Source: Pseudomonas sp. IB20
GTDB lineage: Bacteria > Pseudomonadota > Gammaproteobacteria > Pseudomonadales > Pseudomonadaceae
DNA length: 64,000 bases
Assembly (NCBI RefSeq): GCF_009707325.1
Contig: NZ_CP046103.1
Coordinates: 3,641,284 to 3,705,283 of the forward strand
Direction: 5' to 3'
The notes under the pieces are model-generated. The model saw only the letters and a program-made list of their open reading frames with translations. It was not told where the DNA came from and ran no database searches. Positions 9,611 to 18,093 of this stretch are shown piece after piece; the first letter of the stretch is position 1; the number at the start of each line of letters is the position of its first letter. A program made the position numbers and the translations under genes.

Positions 9611-11122
9611 ATGAATAATAAAAACAACGATAAAAGTATTCGAAAGATAGAAACCAACGGGGTCGAGCAGATCCCGGACCACGAACGTACCGCCAGCCCC
9701 AAGGATCTGTTTCGACTGATCTTCGGCGGAGCCAATACCTTTGCCACCGCTGTGCTGGGCGCGTTTCCGGTGCTGTTCGGCTTGTCGTTCCAGGCCGGTG
9801 TCTGGGCGATTGTGTTGGGCGTGCTGGTGGGCGCGCTGATCCTGGCGCCGATGGGCCTGTTCGGGCCGATCAACGGCACCAACAACGCCGTGTCTTCCGG
9901 TGCGCACTTTGGTGTGCACGGGCGGATTGTCGGCTCGTTTCTGTCGCTGCTGACGGCGATTGCCTTCTTCTCACTGTCGGTGTGGAGTTCAGGCGATGCG
10001 TTGGTCGGTGGTGCGAAACGCCTGATTGGTTTGCCAGAAACCGACCTGACGTTAGGCCTGGCCTACGGCCTGTTCGCCCTGCTGGTGCTCACCGTGTGCA
10101 TCTATGGCTTTCGCTTCATGCTGTGGGTCAACCGCATTGCCGTGTGGGCGGCGAGCCTGCTGTTCCTGCTGGGGATCTTCGCGTTTGCGCCGGCCTTCGA
10201 CAGCCACTTTGCCGGCACCGTCGCCATTGGCCAGACCGGCTTCTGGGCCGCCTTCATCGGTGCGGCGCTGGTAGCCATGAGCAATCCGATTTCCTTCGGC
10301 GCGTTCCTGGGTGATTGGTCACGCTACATCCCACGTGAGACGCCGAAAATACGCATCATGCTGGCGGTGGTGCTGGCCCAGATCGCCACCTTGATTCCGT
10401 TCTTGTTCGGCCTGGCCACCGCGACCATCGTGGCGGTCAAGGCTCCGGACTACATCGCAGCCAACAACTACGTCGGCGGTTTGCTGGCAGTCGCGCCGAG
10501 CTGGTTCTTCCTGCCGGTGTGCCTGATCGCGGTGATCGGCGGCATGTCCACTGGCACCACGTCGCTGTATGGCACCGGGTTGGACATGTCCAGCGTGTTC
10601 CCGCGCCTGCTGTCGCGGGTCAAGGCCACGCTGCTGATTGGGGTGATGTCGATTGCCTTCATCTTTATCGGACGTTTCGCCGCCAACCTGGTGCAAAGCG
10701 TGTCGACCTTCGCCGTGCTGATCATCACCTGCACCACGCAGTGGATGGTGATGATGATCATCGGCCTGATCGTACGCCGAGGATTTTACTGCCCGGATGA
10801 TCTGCAAGTGTTCACCCGCGGTGAAACCGGCGGGCGCTACTGGTTCAGCCATGGCTGGAACTGGCGCGGCCTGGGCGCCTGGATCCCGAGTGCGCTGGTG
10901 GGCCTGTGCTTCGTCAACTTGCCGGGGCAGTTTGTCGGGCCACTGGGCAACTTGGCCGATGGCATCGATATCAGCCTGCCAGTGACGCTGGGGCTGGCCT
11001 CGGTGGTGTACCTGACCTTGCTTCGCGTGTTCCCGGAACCGGCCGCCGTCTACGGCCCGGCCGACCCTCGCAGCCAGCGCACGGATGCGCGCATTAAACC
11101 GGCGCTGCAACAAGCCGCCTGA
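9611..11122 (+). CDS. NCS1-family permease (cytosine/purine type)
   Basis: A 503-residue inner-membrane transporter of the nucleobase:cation symporter-1 (CodB-like) family with about 12 hydrophobic segments. Motifs include FRLIFGGANTFATAVLGAFP at the first segment and GAFLGDWSRYIPRETP mid-protein, typical of this family. A hydrophilic N-terminus rich in N and K precedes the first helix. It is the third gene of the gbuA operon, 21 bases after the NTF2-like gene. Substrate is inferred from context: it may import the guanidino compound or a related nitrogen source, but a nucleobase cannot be excluded. Confidence 0.85.
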   Translation: MNNKNNDKSIRKIETNGVEQIPDHERTASPKDLFRLIFGGANTFATAVLGAFPVLFGLSFQAGVWAIVLGVLVGALILAPMGLFGPINGTNNAVSSGAHFGVHGRIVGSFLSLLTAIAFFSLSVWSSGDALVGGAKRLIGLPETDLTLGLAYGLFALLVLTVCIYGFRFMLWVNRIAVWAASLLFLLGIFAFAPAFDSHFAGTVAIGQTGFWAAFIGAALVAMSNPISFGAFLGDWSRYIPRETPKIRIMLAVVLAQIATLIPFLFGLATATIVAVKAPDYIAANNYVGGLLAVAPSWFFLPVCLIAVIGGMSTGTTSLYGTGLDMSSVFPRLLSRVKATLLIGVMSIAFIFIGRFAANLVQSVSTFAVLIITCTTQWMVMMIIGLIVRRGFYCPDDLQVFTRGETGGRYWFSHGWNWRGLGAWIPSALVGLCFVNLPGQFVGPLGNLADGIDISLPVTLGLASVVYLTLLRVFPEPAAVYGPADPRSQRTDARIKPALQQAA

Positions 11123-11157
11123 TCGCCCATAAAAACGATAATCGGAGACCCGCCGTC

Positions 11158-12540
11158 ATGGCTTTGGATTTATTCGTCGTACTCATCTACGCCGCCGGCA
11201 TGCTCGTGCTCGGCTATTACGGCATGCGCCGCGCCAAGACCCACGAAGACTACCTGGTAGCCGGACGTAACCTAGGCCCGTCGCTGTACATGGGCACCAT
11301 GGCCGCCACGGTACTGGGCGGTGCATCCACCGTCGGCACCGTGCGCCTGGGTTATGTGCACGGCATCTCCGGCTTCTGGTTGTGCGCCGCACTGGGCGCC
11401 GGGATCATCGCGCTGAACCTGTTCCTGGCCAAACCGCTGCTCAAGCTGAAGATCTTCACCGTCACCCAGGTCCTGGAAAAACGCTACAACCCCATGGCCC
11501 GCCAGGCGAGCGCGGTGATCATGCTGGCCTACGCGCTGATGATCGGCGTGACCTCGATCCTGGCCATCGGCACCGTACTGCAAGTACTGTTCGGCCTGCC
11601 ATTTTGGGTCTCGGTGCTGCTGGGCGGTGGCGTGGTGGTGGTGTATTCGACCATCGGCGGCATGTGGTCACTGACCCTGACCGACATCGTGCAGTTCGTG
11701 ATCAAGACCGTCGGCCTGATGTTCATCCTGCTGCCGATTTGCCTCTACCGCGTCGGCGGTTGGGACCAACTGGTGGCCAAGTTGCCAGCGTCGAATTTCA
11801 GCTTCACCGAAATCGGCTGGGACACGATCATCACCTACTTCATGATCTACTTCTTCGGCATCCTGATCGGCCAGGACATTTGGCAACGGGTGTTCACCGC
11901 CCGTGACGAAAACGTTGCCCAGTACGCCGGCACCTTCGCCGGTTTCTACTGCATCCTTTACGGCCTGGCGTGCGCCTTGATCGGCATGGCGGCGCACGTG
12001 CTGCTACCGGACCTGGACAACGTCAACAATGCCTTCGCCGCCATCGTCAAAGCCTCGTTGCCGGACGGCATTCGCGGCCTGGTGATTGCCGCCGCACTGG
12101 CCGCGATGATGTCCACCGCCAGCGCCGGTTTGCTCGCCGCCTCCACCGTCTTGACCGAAGACCTGCTGCCGCGTTTGCGCGGGGGCAAGCAGTCGAGCCT
12201 GAACATCAACCGTCTGTTCACGATGCTCACCGGCATTGCCGTGCTGGGTATCGCATTGGTCGTGAACGATGTGATCAGCGCCCTGACCCTGGCTTACAAC
12301 CTGTTGGTGGGCGGCATGCTGATCCCGCTGATGGGGGCGATTTTCTGGAAACGGGCGACCACGTCGGGCGCCATTGCGTCGATGACCTTGGGCTTCGTGA
12401 CCGCACTGGTGTTTATGTTCAAGGATGGCTTGGATGCGAACACGCCGATCTACTACAGCCTAGCGATTGGGCTGGTGAGTTTTGTAGTGGTGAGTGTGTT
12501 GTCGCCCCGGCCAGAGACGGTGGCGGCTCGGGCGATTTGA
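11158..12540 (+). CDS. Sodium:solute symporter (SSS family)
   Basis: A 460-residue transporter of the SSS family (PutP/PanF type) with about 13 membrane spans. It starts MALDLFVVLIYAAGMLVLGY and has YLVAGRNLGP after the first helix, GGASTVGTVRLGY in the second span, which fits the sodium-coupling region, and ALAAMMSTASAGLLAASTVLTED near span 8-9. A GGAG ribosome site precedes the ATG. It is the last gene of the gbuA operon and is followed by a strong terminator. The same gene order occurs in P. aeruginosa (PA1421 to PA1418). The substrate is unknown; a guanidino acid or amine is a reasonable guess. Confidence 0.87.
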   Translation: MALDLFVVLIYAAGMLVLGYYGMRRAKTHEDYLVAGRNLGPSLYMGTMAATVLGGASTVGTVRLGYVHGISGFWLCAALGAGIIALNLFLAKPLLKLKIFTVTQVLEKRYNPMARQASAVIMLAYALMIGVTSILAIGTVLQVLFGLPFWVSVLLGGGVVVVYSTIGGMWSLTLTDIVQFVIKTVGLMFILLPICLYRVGGWDQLVAKLPASNFSFTEIGWDTIITYFMIYFFGILIGQDIWQRVFTARDENVAQYAGTFAGFYCILYGLACALIGMAAHVLLPDLDNVNNAFAAIVKASLPDGIRGLVIAAALAAMMSTASAGLLAASTVLTEDLLPRLRGGKQSSLNINRLFTMLTGIAVLGIALVVNDVISALTLAYNLLVGGMLIPLMGAIFWKRATTSGAIASMTLGFVTALVFMFKDGLDANTPIYYSLAIGLVSFVVVSVLSPRPETVAARAI

Positions 12541-12571
12541 GCTATAAAAGAATCTAGAGCAGTTTCTTCAG

Positions 12572-12606
12572 CGGGTGCGACGTCGGATATCGCGCCCGTT
12601 TTTTTT
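12572..12606 (+). terminator. Intrinsic terminator of the gbuA operon (copy 1)
   Basis: Stem CGGGTGCGA/TCGCGCCCG, 9-base loop, then eight T. It lies 32 bases after the symporter stop. Confidence 0.9.
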
Positions 12607-12624
12607 GCCTGACACAAAAACAAC

Positions 12625-12883
12625 TGTGGGAGCGGGCTTGCTCGCGAAAGCGGTGTGTCAGTCAATATTTCGTTAACTGACGCACCGTCTTCGCGAGCAT
12701 CGGGCGATTTGAGCTATAAAAGAATCTAGAGCAGTTTCTTCAGCGGGTGCGACGTCGGATATCGCGCCCGTTTTTTTTGCCTGACACAAAAACAACTGTG
12801 GGAGCGGGGGTGCGCGAAAGCGGTGTGTCAGTCAATATTTCGTTAACTGACGCACCGTCTTCGCGAGCAAGCCCGCTCCCACA
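12625..12883. repeat. REPIN interrupted by the tandem duplication
   Basis: Left arms TGTGGGAGCGGG begin at 12625 and 12797; the single right arm GCAAGCCCGCTCCCACA ends at 12883. Between them lies a palindromic middle (AATATTTCGTTAACTGACG). Without the duplication this is an ordinary REPIN of about 85 bases. Confidence 0.8.
12744..12778 (+). terminator. Duplicate of the gbuA operon terminator
   Basis: Identical hairpin and T run 172 bases downstream of the first, inside the second copy of the tandem repeat. Confidence 0.85.
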
Positions 12884-12906
12884 TTAATTCTGCGGCGCTA
12901 CCAGCT

Positions 12907-13029
12907 CTAGCGGCGACGCGGGCGGCGCTGCTCATCATCTGTGCGAATCGGCACAGGTTGCAGCGGAGGCTCGATCAAGCCGAGCGCGACTCCAACGTCA
13001 TGGAGCCAGGTTTGAATTTTCTCTTTCAT
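12907..13029 (-). CDS. Small 40-residue protein, possible PA1414-like
   Basis: A 40-codon gene starting MKEKIQTWLHDVGVALGLIE and ending in a run rich in arginine (DDEQRRPRRR). A good GGGAG ribosome site lies 7 bases upstream of the ATG at 13029. The first 18 residues form an amphipathic helix with a GVALGL core, then a proline-rich linker (EPPLQPVPI) and a strongly basic tail. In P. aeruginosa a small gene of this kind (PA1414) lies a few genes from the gbuA cluster, and I believe this is its homologue, though I cannot align it here. Only a single ANR-like half-site (TTGAT, 13148-13152) is visible upstream, so oxygen control is unproven. Function unknown. Confidence 0.7.
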   Translation of the reverse strand: MKEKIQTWLHDVGVALGLIEPPLQPVPIRTDDEQRRPRRR

Positions 13030-13171
13030 GGTTGCTCCCTTTGCGGGTAATGCGAGTTGGCGAGAGTTTTATCGCCCTTTCCTACAGTGATAGTAGCCCT
13101 AAGTCCTACGTAATGCTTGAACGAAACCACAACGAACTATTACTGAATTGATCCAAATGCTGACGGATCGT

Positions 13172-14065
13172 TCAAGCGATATAGCGCGCGTCCTGCAAGA
13201 ACCCGGCGTTGCCTTCTTGCTGCAGCTCGATCCATGCATTGAGGTTAGCGCCGAGCATACCCTTTCGCCACATCAGCCAGGTCGTTGCAGTAGCAAAAGG
13301 CCCTGTAAGGGGATGAACGGACACGCTGTCCTTGCCCGGCAGGCTGTCGAGCATCGATTCGGACATTAATGCCACCCCGGAACCCGCGATCACGCAGGCA
13401 AGCATGCCCTGATAGGACTCAATCTCGATTGCCCGGCCCATGGCCACACGCTCATGGGAAAACCAGGTTTCCAGGCGTGTACGATAGGCGCAACTGCGGC
13501 GGAAGGTGAACACCGAACGCCCCGCTACGTCCTGCGGCCCACGCACTGGTGGGTGATCGGCTTCACAGATCAGCACCAGGCGCTCTTCACACAGCGGCAC
13601 GCCGTCCAACGTAGCGATGGTCAGCGGGCCGTCCACCAACGCCGCGTCCAAACGCCCGGTGATCAGGCCTTCCAGCAATTCACCGCTGGGCGCCGATTGC
13701 ACCTGCAGGTTCACCCTCGGATACGCCTTGTGATAGCGCGCCAACAGCTTCGGCAAGTGAATCGCGGCGGTGCTGTACATGCTACCCAGCACAAAGTCGC
13801 CGGCCGGTTGCCCGCCTTGAACGGCGCCGTGGGCTTCGTCATGCAGCGCGATCAGGCGAGTGCTGTAGTCCAACAACACTTTGCCAGCAGGAGAAAGCTG
13901 TAACCGCTGGCGTTCGCGCACGAACAGTTCCACGCCGAGCTGCTCTTCCATCTGTTTGAGCCGGGTCGAGAGGTTCGACGGTACACGGTGCAGGCGCTCG
14001 GCCGCACGGGTAATGGAGCCCTCTTGCGCTACGGCTTGGAAAATCCGCAATTGACTGAACTCCAT
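13172..14065 (-). CDS. LysR-family transcriptional regulator
   Basis: A 297-residue LysR regulator with start at the ATG at 14065 (MEFSQLRIFQAVAQEGSI). The winged-helix region is about 1-60 with RAAERLHRVPSNLSTRLKQME; the effector domain contains RLDAALVDGPL and RSCAYRTRLETWF. The neighbour on the other strand, from 14169, is the damaged MFS transporter, and the divergent layout suggests that this regulator once controlled it. The ligand is unknown. Confidence 0.85.
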   Translation of the reverse strand: MEFSQLRIFQAVAQEGSITRAAERLHRVPSNLSTRLKQMEEQLGVELFVRERQRLQLSPAGKVLLDYSTRLIALHDEAHGAVQGGQPAGDFVLGSMYSTAAIHLPKLLARYHKAYPRVNLQVQSAPSGELLEGLITGRLDAALVDGPLTIATLDGVPLCEERLVLICEADHPPVRGPQDVAGRSVFTFRRSCAYRTRLETWFSHERVAMGRAIEIESYQGMLACVIAGSGVALMSESMLDSLPGKDSVSVHPLTGPFATATTWLMWRKGMLGANLNAWIELQQEGNAGFLQDARYIA

Positions 14066-14205
14066 ACCTTTCTCCAAAACTGAACAAGTTACTCACTATT
14101 ATTCATTTTTACAGAAAGTCAATTCACTTTAGCCTGAAGGTCTTCGCGTCCTTGCAGGAAACCTGAACATGTCACCGCTCATTCGCTGACTCGCCAGCTC
14201 TATTG

Positions 14206-14503
14206 CCCTGATGATGGCCATGGGCATTGGCCGCTTCGCCCTCACCCCGCAGATGCCGCAATTCAAGGGCGCCTGGCAGGCCGATCTGTTCTGGCCCTGT
14301 TTTGGTCTGGCTGCCGCTCTCGGGGTCGTGGTGGTGAGCGTGCGCCGTCATAGCCCCTGATGATGGCCATGGGCATTGGCCGCTTCGCCCTCACCCCGCA
14401 GATGCCGCAATTCAAGGGCGCCTGGCAGGCCGATCTGTTCTGGCCCTGTTTTGGTCTGGCTGCCGCTCTCGGGGTCGTGGTGGTGAGCGTGCGCCGTCAT
14501 AGC
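14206..14503. repeat. 149-bp tandem duplication in the MFS pseudogene
   Basis: Bases 14206-14354 are repeated exactly at 14355-14503. The unit starts CCCTGATGATGGCCATGGGC and ends in CGCCGTCATAGC. The repeat contains the end of the first membrane segment and the fused later segment. Confidence 0.92.
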
Positions 14504-14679
14504 CCGCACACCCCCCGTCGTGGGTTGATGAGCACTTTGTGGCTACAAGCGGCCGGCGTGTTCGCCTGCTTGCTGGGCAATGGCTGGGGCCTGGCGCTGG
14601 GGTATTGCTGTGCGGGACGCCGTTCCTGGCGTGCATGATGCTGGTGATGCAGCGCTGGCCTGTTGACTGCCTGCTTTGC

Positions 14680-14728
14680 CATCAGCCAATTAAGTGGCCG
14701 TGGCCTTGCATCAGCCAATTAAGTGGCC
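14680..14728. repeat. 20-bp direct repeat in the MFS pseudogene
   Basis: The 20 bases beginning CATCAGCCAATTAAG occur at 14680-14699 and 14709-14728 with a 9-base spacer, within the C-terminal part of the MFS pseudogene. Confidence 0.9.
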
Positions 14729-14842
14729 CGCTGCTGGCCTCGATAAGCAGCCACCTTAGCGGCGGCCTGCAACCGGCGTTGGTGATCGCAGGTGCAGGCC
14801 TGGTGTTGGCAGGTGCGGTGTCACTGCGCCCTGGCGCTGCTG

Positions 14843-16285
14843 TCAGCCAGCAACCATCGGCGCCGGTACGCGAACCTGTTCTCGTCGCGAAAGAACCAGG
14901 AAAAACAGCCCTCCCAGGAAGCACCCGGTAAACCAGGAAAAGTTGGCCACGCCCTGCAACGCCGGGGTGAAGGTGATCGCAACGCCCACCAGCGTCGCCG
15001 GCACCAAGGCTTTGACGGCCGTCCAGTTCACGCCGCCGTCGAAGTAATAGCGCCCGCTTGGGCTGTCATCGAACAGCGCGTCCACATCGACCTGCTGTTT
15101 TTTGATCAGGTAGAAGTCCACCAATAGAATCCCGAACAGTGGCCCTATAAACGCCGCGAGGATGTCCAAGGTGTAGTGGATCATCAGCGGGTTATTGAAC
15201 AGGTTCCACGGAGTGATGAAGATCGAAGCCACCGCCGCGATCATCCCTCCGGCCCGCCAGCTGATTTTGCTCGGCGCGACGTTGGCGAAGTCAAACGCAG
15301 GCGACACGAAGTTGGCGACAATGTTGATGCCGATGGTCGCCGTGACAAAGGCAAAGGCGCCGAGCAGTACGGCCATGCTGTTGTCGATTCGCGAGACGGT
15401 GGCAATCGGGTCATGCAGCATTTCGCCGAACACCGGCAAGGTGCCCGAAACGATCACCACGGTGACCAGCGAGAACGCCAGGAAATTCACCGGCAGCCCC
15501 CAGAAATTACCGCGACGCACATCCCGCATGCTGCGGCAGTAGCGGCTGAAATCGCCGAAATTCAGCGTAGGCCCGGAGAAGTACGAGACCACCAGCGCCG
15601 TTGCCACGATCACCTGGCCGAAAGCCTGCCAGCCCGACAAGGATTTTTCCGCCAGGGTAAAGCTGATGTTGGCCCAGCCGGCTTTCCACACAATCCAGCC
15701 GGCCAGGGCGAACATCACCGCATAGACCACCGGCCCCGCCCAGTCGATAAAACGCCGGATGGATTCCATGCCGGCCCAGAACACCGCAGCCTGCAACGCC
15801 CAAAGGCTTAAGAAACCAAACCAGCCCAGGTAGGACAGGCCGGCAAAATGCGGTTCTGCATACACCGCCATCTGTGGGAAGAAGCGCAGCACCACGATGA
15901 TCAAGGCACTCGACGCCAGGTAGGTCTGAATCCCGTACCAGGCCACGGCGATCAGGCCGCGAATCACCGCCGGAATATTGGCCCCAAACACGCCAAAGGC
16001 CAGCCGGCAAATAACCGGATACGGCACCGCCGCTTGCTGACTCGGTTTGGCCACCAGATTGGCGATCAACTGCACGATGCAAATACCCGCAAGCAAGGCG
16101 ATCAGCACCTGCCAACTGGCCAGCCCGAGGGCGAACAGGCTGGCGGCGAACACGTAGCCGCCGACACTGTGCACGTCGCTCATCCAGAAGGCGAAGATGT
16201 TGTACCAGGTCCACTTTTGCGGCAGTGGGCCCAGGTCCTGGTTGTACAGGCGCGGGCTGTAGCCTTTGGGCAATTGATCGGTCAT
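14843..16285 (-). CDS. NCS1-family nucleobase/hydantoin permease
   Basis: A 480-residue inner-membrane transporter of the NCS1 family (Fur/Mhp1-like branch), about 12 spans. The ATG at 16285 gives MTDQLPKGYSPRLYNQDL; longer starts add an unlikely leader. Typical features are FAFWMSDVHSVGGYVFAASL in the first span, FGVFGANIPAVIRGLIAVAWYGIQT, and the NFGDFSRYCRS loop. This branch carries uracil, allantoin or hydantoins. Its 3' end abuts the MFS pseudogene, so no co-transcribed catabolic gene is present to reveal the substrate. Confidence 0.88.
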   Translation of the reverse strand: MTDQLPKGYSPRLYNQDLGPLPQKWTWYNIFAFWMSDVHSVGGYVFAASLFALGLASWQVLIALLAGICIVQLIANLVAKPSQQAAVPYPVICRLAFGVFGANIPAVIRGLIAVAWYGIQTYLASSALIIVVLRFFPQMAVYAEPHFAGLSYLGWFGFLSLWALQAAVFWAGMESIRRFIDWAGPVVYAVMFALAGWIVWKAGWANISFTLAEKSLSGWQAFGQVIVATALVVSYFSGPTLNFGDFSRYCRSMRDVRRGNFWGLPVNFLAFSLVTVVIVSGTLPVFGEMLHDPIATVSRIDNSMAVLLGAFAFVTATIGINIVANFVSPAFDFANVAPSKISWRAGGMIAAVASIFITPWNLFNNPLMIHYTLDILAAFIGPLFGILLVDFYLIKKQQVDVDALFDDSPSGRYYFDGGVNWTAVKALVPATLVGVAITFTPALQGVANFSWFTGCFLGGLFFLVLSRREQVRVPAPMVAG

Positions 16286-16483
16286 CACTTGGCTCCTCGA
16301 AATACCGGCCTGCGCTGCCGTAACGGGATGCATACGGGACGCGGCATGGTTTGTATACGAGGCTTTCAGCAGAATGCGTGCCAATGGCACACAATCCCTC
16401 TGGATCGGCGCTCCAAAGGGGTTTATGCAGGGCTAAATTCAGGCACTACGCTCAGCAACGGTGCACATAAATCCTGTACACAA

Positions 16484-16882
16484 TCAGTGGTGCACCCGAT
16501 CTGCACACAGGTAGCCAACCGTGCAGCACGCCGCTGTCAGGAAGGTGCCCCACGCCATGTCCATGATGGCCAACCCAGCGGACCAGCCTTGCAGCGTGGC
16601 CCAGTTGCTCAGGTCATACGTGCCGTAGGCCACCAGCCCGAGCAAGGCACCCAGGCGTGCGGCGCGTTGCCAACTGCCGCTTGGCAGCACCACGAACACC
16701 ACGCAACCGATCACATACAGGAGATAGAACAACACCGCGGGCAACAGGCGGGGTTGGTCAAGCATCAATGGGCCGAGCAGGGATTTGTAGGTCGGGCCCA
16801 TAAGGACACCGAGCCAGAGGCCGTCGAGCACCAGGAAGGCAAGCAAGGTGGCGAGGTAAGCGAACAGTGTTTTCTTGGTCAT
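16484..16882 (-). CDS. DUF2177 family membrane protein
   Basis: A 132-residue protein with four hydrophobic segments, of the DUF2177 family. It begins MTKKTLFAYLATLLAFLVLD and contains GLVAYGTYDLSNWATLQGWS, the most conserved part of the family. Function unknown. It lies about 50 bases downstream of cvfB on the same strand, with a hairpin between, so it may be expressed from its own promoter. Confidence 0.88.
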   Translation of the reverse strand: MTKKTLFAYLATLLAFLVLDGLWLGVLMGPTYKSLLGPLMLDQPRLLPAVLFYLLYVIGCVVFVVLPSGSWQRAARLGALLGLVAYGTYDLSNWATLQGWSAGLAIMDMAWGTFLTAACCTVGYLCADRVHH

Positions 16883-16892
16883 TTACGCAACC

Positions 16893-16920
16893 TCTGCAGG
16901 AGCCCAATTGCTCCTACAGA
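16893..16920. repeat. Inverted repeat between cvfB and the DUF2177 gene
   Basis: TCTGCAGGAGC and GCTCCTACAGA pair with one mismatch over 11 bases around a 6-base loop. There is no T run. It may stabilise the 3' end of cvfB mRNA or be a degenerate short repeat. Confidence 0.55.
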
Positions 16921-16934
16921 AGAGCAAACCGCAC

Positions 16935-17771
16935 TCAGCTTAGTTCAATGCGATCCGCGTGAATCACAATCTGACCTTGCTTGTAGAGCGCACCAATGGC
17001 CTTTTTGAAGTTGCCTTTGCTCACGCCGAACAAGTTGCTGATCACTGCCGGGTCGCTTTTGTCGCTGACCGGCAGGGTGCCGTTGTTTTCACGCAACTTG
17101 GCGAGGATCTTCGAGTTCAGGCTGGAGGCCGCTTCCTGCCCGACCGGTTGCAGGCTCAGGCTGATGTTGCCATCGGCGCGAATCTCTTTGATAAAGCCTT
17201 TCTCTTCCTTGCCCGGGCGCAGGAACTTGAACACTTCGTTCTTGTGGATCAGGCCCCAGTGCTTGTTGTTGATGATCGCCTTGAAGCCCATGTCCGTGGC
17301 TTCAGCCACCAGCAGGTCGACTTCCTGGCCCACCTGATAGTTGGCAGGCGTCTTGTCCAGGTAGCGGTCAAGACGTGCGGTGGCGGTGATGCGCTTGGTG
17401 TGCTTGTCGAGGTAGACGTGCACGACGCAATATTCACCGGCGGTCATCTGACGTTTTTCTTCCGAATACGGCAGCAACAGATCTTTTGGCAAACCCCAGT
17501 CAAGGAACACGCCAATGCTGTTGACTTCAACGACTTTCAAACTGGCGAATTCGCCGACTTGTACTTTCGGCTTCTCGGTCGTCGCGATAAGTTTGTCATC
17601 GCTGTCCAGATAAATGAAAACGTTAAGCCAGTCTTCATCTTCACTGGGAATATCTTTAGGAATGTACCGATTAGGCAAGAGGATTTCGCCCTCTTGCGCA
17701 CCGTCCAGGTACAAACCAAAGTTAGTGTGTTTAACCACTTGCAAGCTGTTGTAGCGCCCGACTAAAGCCAT
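16935..17771 (-). CDS. cvfB: S1-domain RNA-binding protein, CvfB family
   Basis: A 278-residue cytosolic RNA-binding protein of the CvfB family: consecutive S1-like domains and a C-terminal winged helix. The ATG at 17771 gives MALVGRYNSLQVVKHTNFGL, the family start. Visible are the S1-like strands GEFASLKVVEVNSIGVFLDWGLPKDLLLP and VDLLVAEATDMGFKAIINN, and the winged helix with DPAVISNLFGVSKGNFKKAIGALYKQG. In Staphylococcus CvfB affects virulence factor expression; in Pseudomonas its role is not known. Confidence 0.9.
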   Translation of the reverse strand: MALVGRYNSLQVVKHTNFGLYLDGAQEGEILLPNRYIPKDIPSEDEDWLNVFIYLDSDDKLIATTEKPKVQVGEFASLKVVEVNSIGVFLDWGLPKDLLLPYSEEKRQMTAGEYCVVHVYLDKHTKRITATARLDRYLDKTPANYQVGQEVDLLVAEATDMGFKAIINNKHWGLIHKNEVFKFLRPGKEEKGFIKEIRADGNISLSLQPVGQEAASSLNSKILAKLRENNGTLPVSDKSDPAVISNLFGVSKGNFKKAIGALYKQGQIVIHADRIELS

Positions 17772-18093
17772 TTCCAAATACCCTCGTTACGTGGGCGGCA
17801 TTCTACCCGAGTTGCGCCCCGCACGCGCGCGCACCTGAAAAATCACGGGCTGACGTGGTGTCCCGATGGCATCGCCCCGCTCGTCTGATCAGGTCACTGA
17901 ATTTTGCCGCTGGCCAGTGGCGGCCATCTCCCGGGCTTTCTAGTTAAAACAGTAAGTTAGGGGTTATTTCAACGGTAAACTTCGGCTAATTGCGGCCACA
18001 CCCATTATTCCTGGGGGATATTTGCCAAGCAATTGTCAAGTGTTTCCTGTACGATGCATGGCCAAGTTAATTTTCTACAGGTTAGTGGCCGCC
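17772..18093. other. Intergenic region without a gene
   Basis: About 320 bases between the divergent cvfB and the small gene at 18094. The right part, 17935-18070, is AT-rich and probably holds the promoter of the small gene. I see no clear sigma-70 pair with good spacing. Confidence 0.5.

Larger units (their letters stand above)
12528..12870. repeat. 172-bp tandem duplication after the symporter gene
   Basis: Bases 12528-12699 recur at 12700-12870. Each copy carries the last codons of the symporter gene, the terminator hairpin and the left half of a REPIN. The copies differ where GGGCTTGCTCGCG in the first is GGGGTGCGCG in the second, with a net loss of 2 bases. The first copy lacks the right REP arm, so the undamaged locus can be rebuilt by removing one copy. 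Confidence 0.9.
14169..14840 (+). pseudogene. MFS transporter gene (YbfB/YjiJ type), heavily damaged
   Basis: Remains of a YbfB/YjiJ-type MFS transporter: the N-terminal MSPLIR, an in-frame TGA where tryptophan is expected, then LASSIALMMAMGIGRFALTP joined directly to a late segment (GAWQADLFWPCFGLAAALGV), so the middle of the gene is missing. A 149-base tandem repeat follows. Further on the frame shifts where GALGVLLCGTPFL should read, at a G run (near 14598) one base short, then a missing stretch and a 20-base repeat precede ISQLSGPLLASISSHLSGGL. At least four independent lesions make it non-functional as written. Some of these lesions look like sequence error. Confidence 0.8.

Noticed and set aside
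13148-13161. ANR box upstream of the 40-codon gene
   Set aside because: Only one half-site (TTGAT) fits; the second half ATGCT does not.
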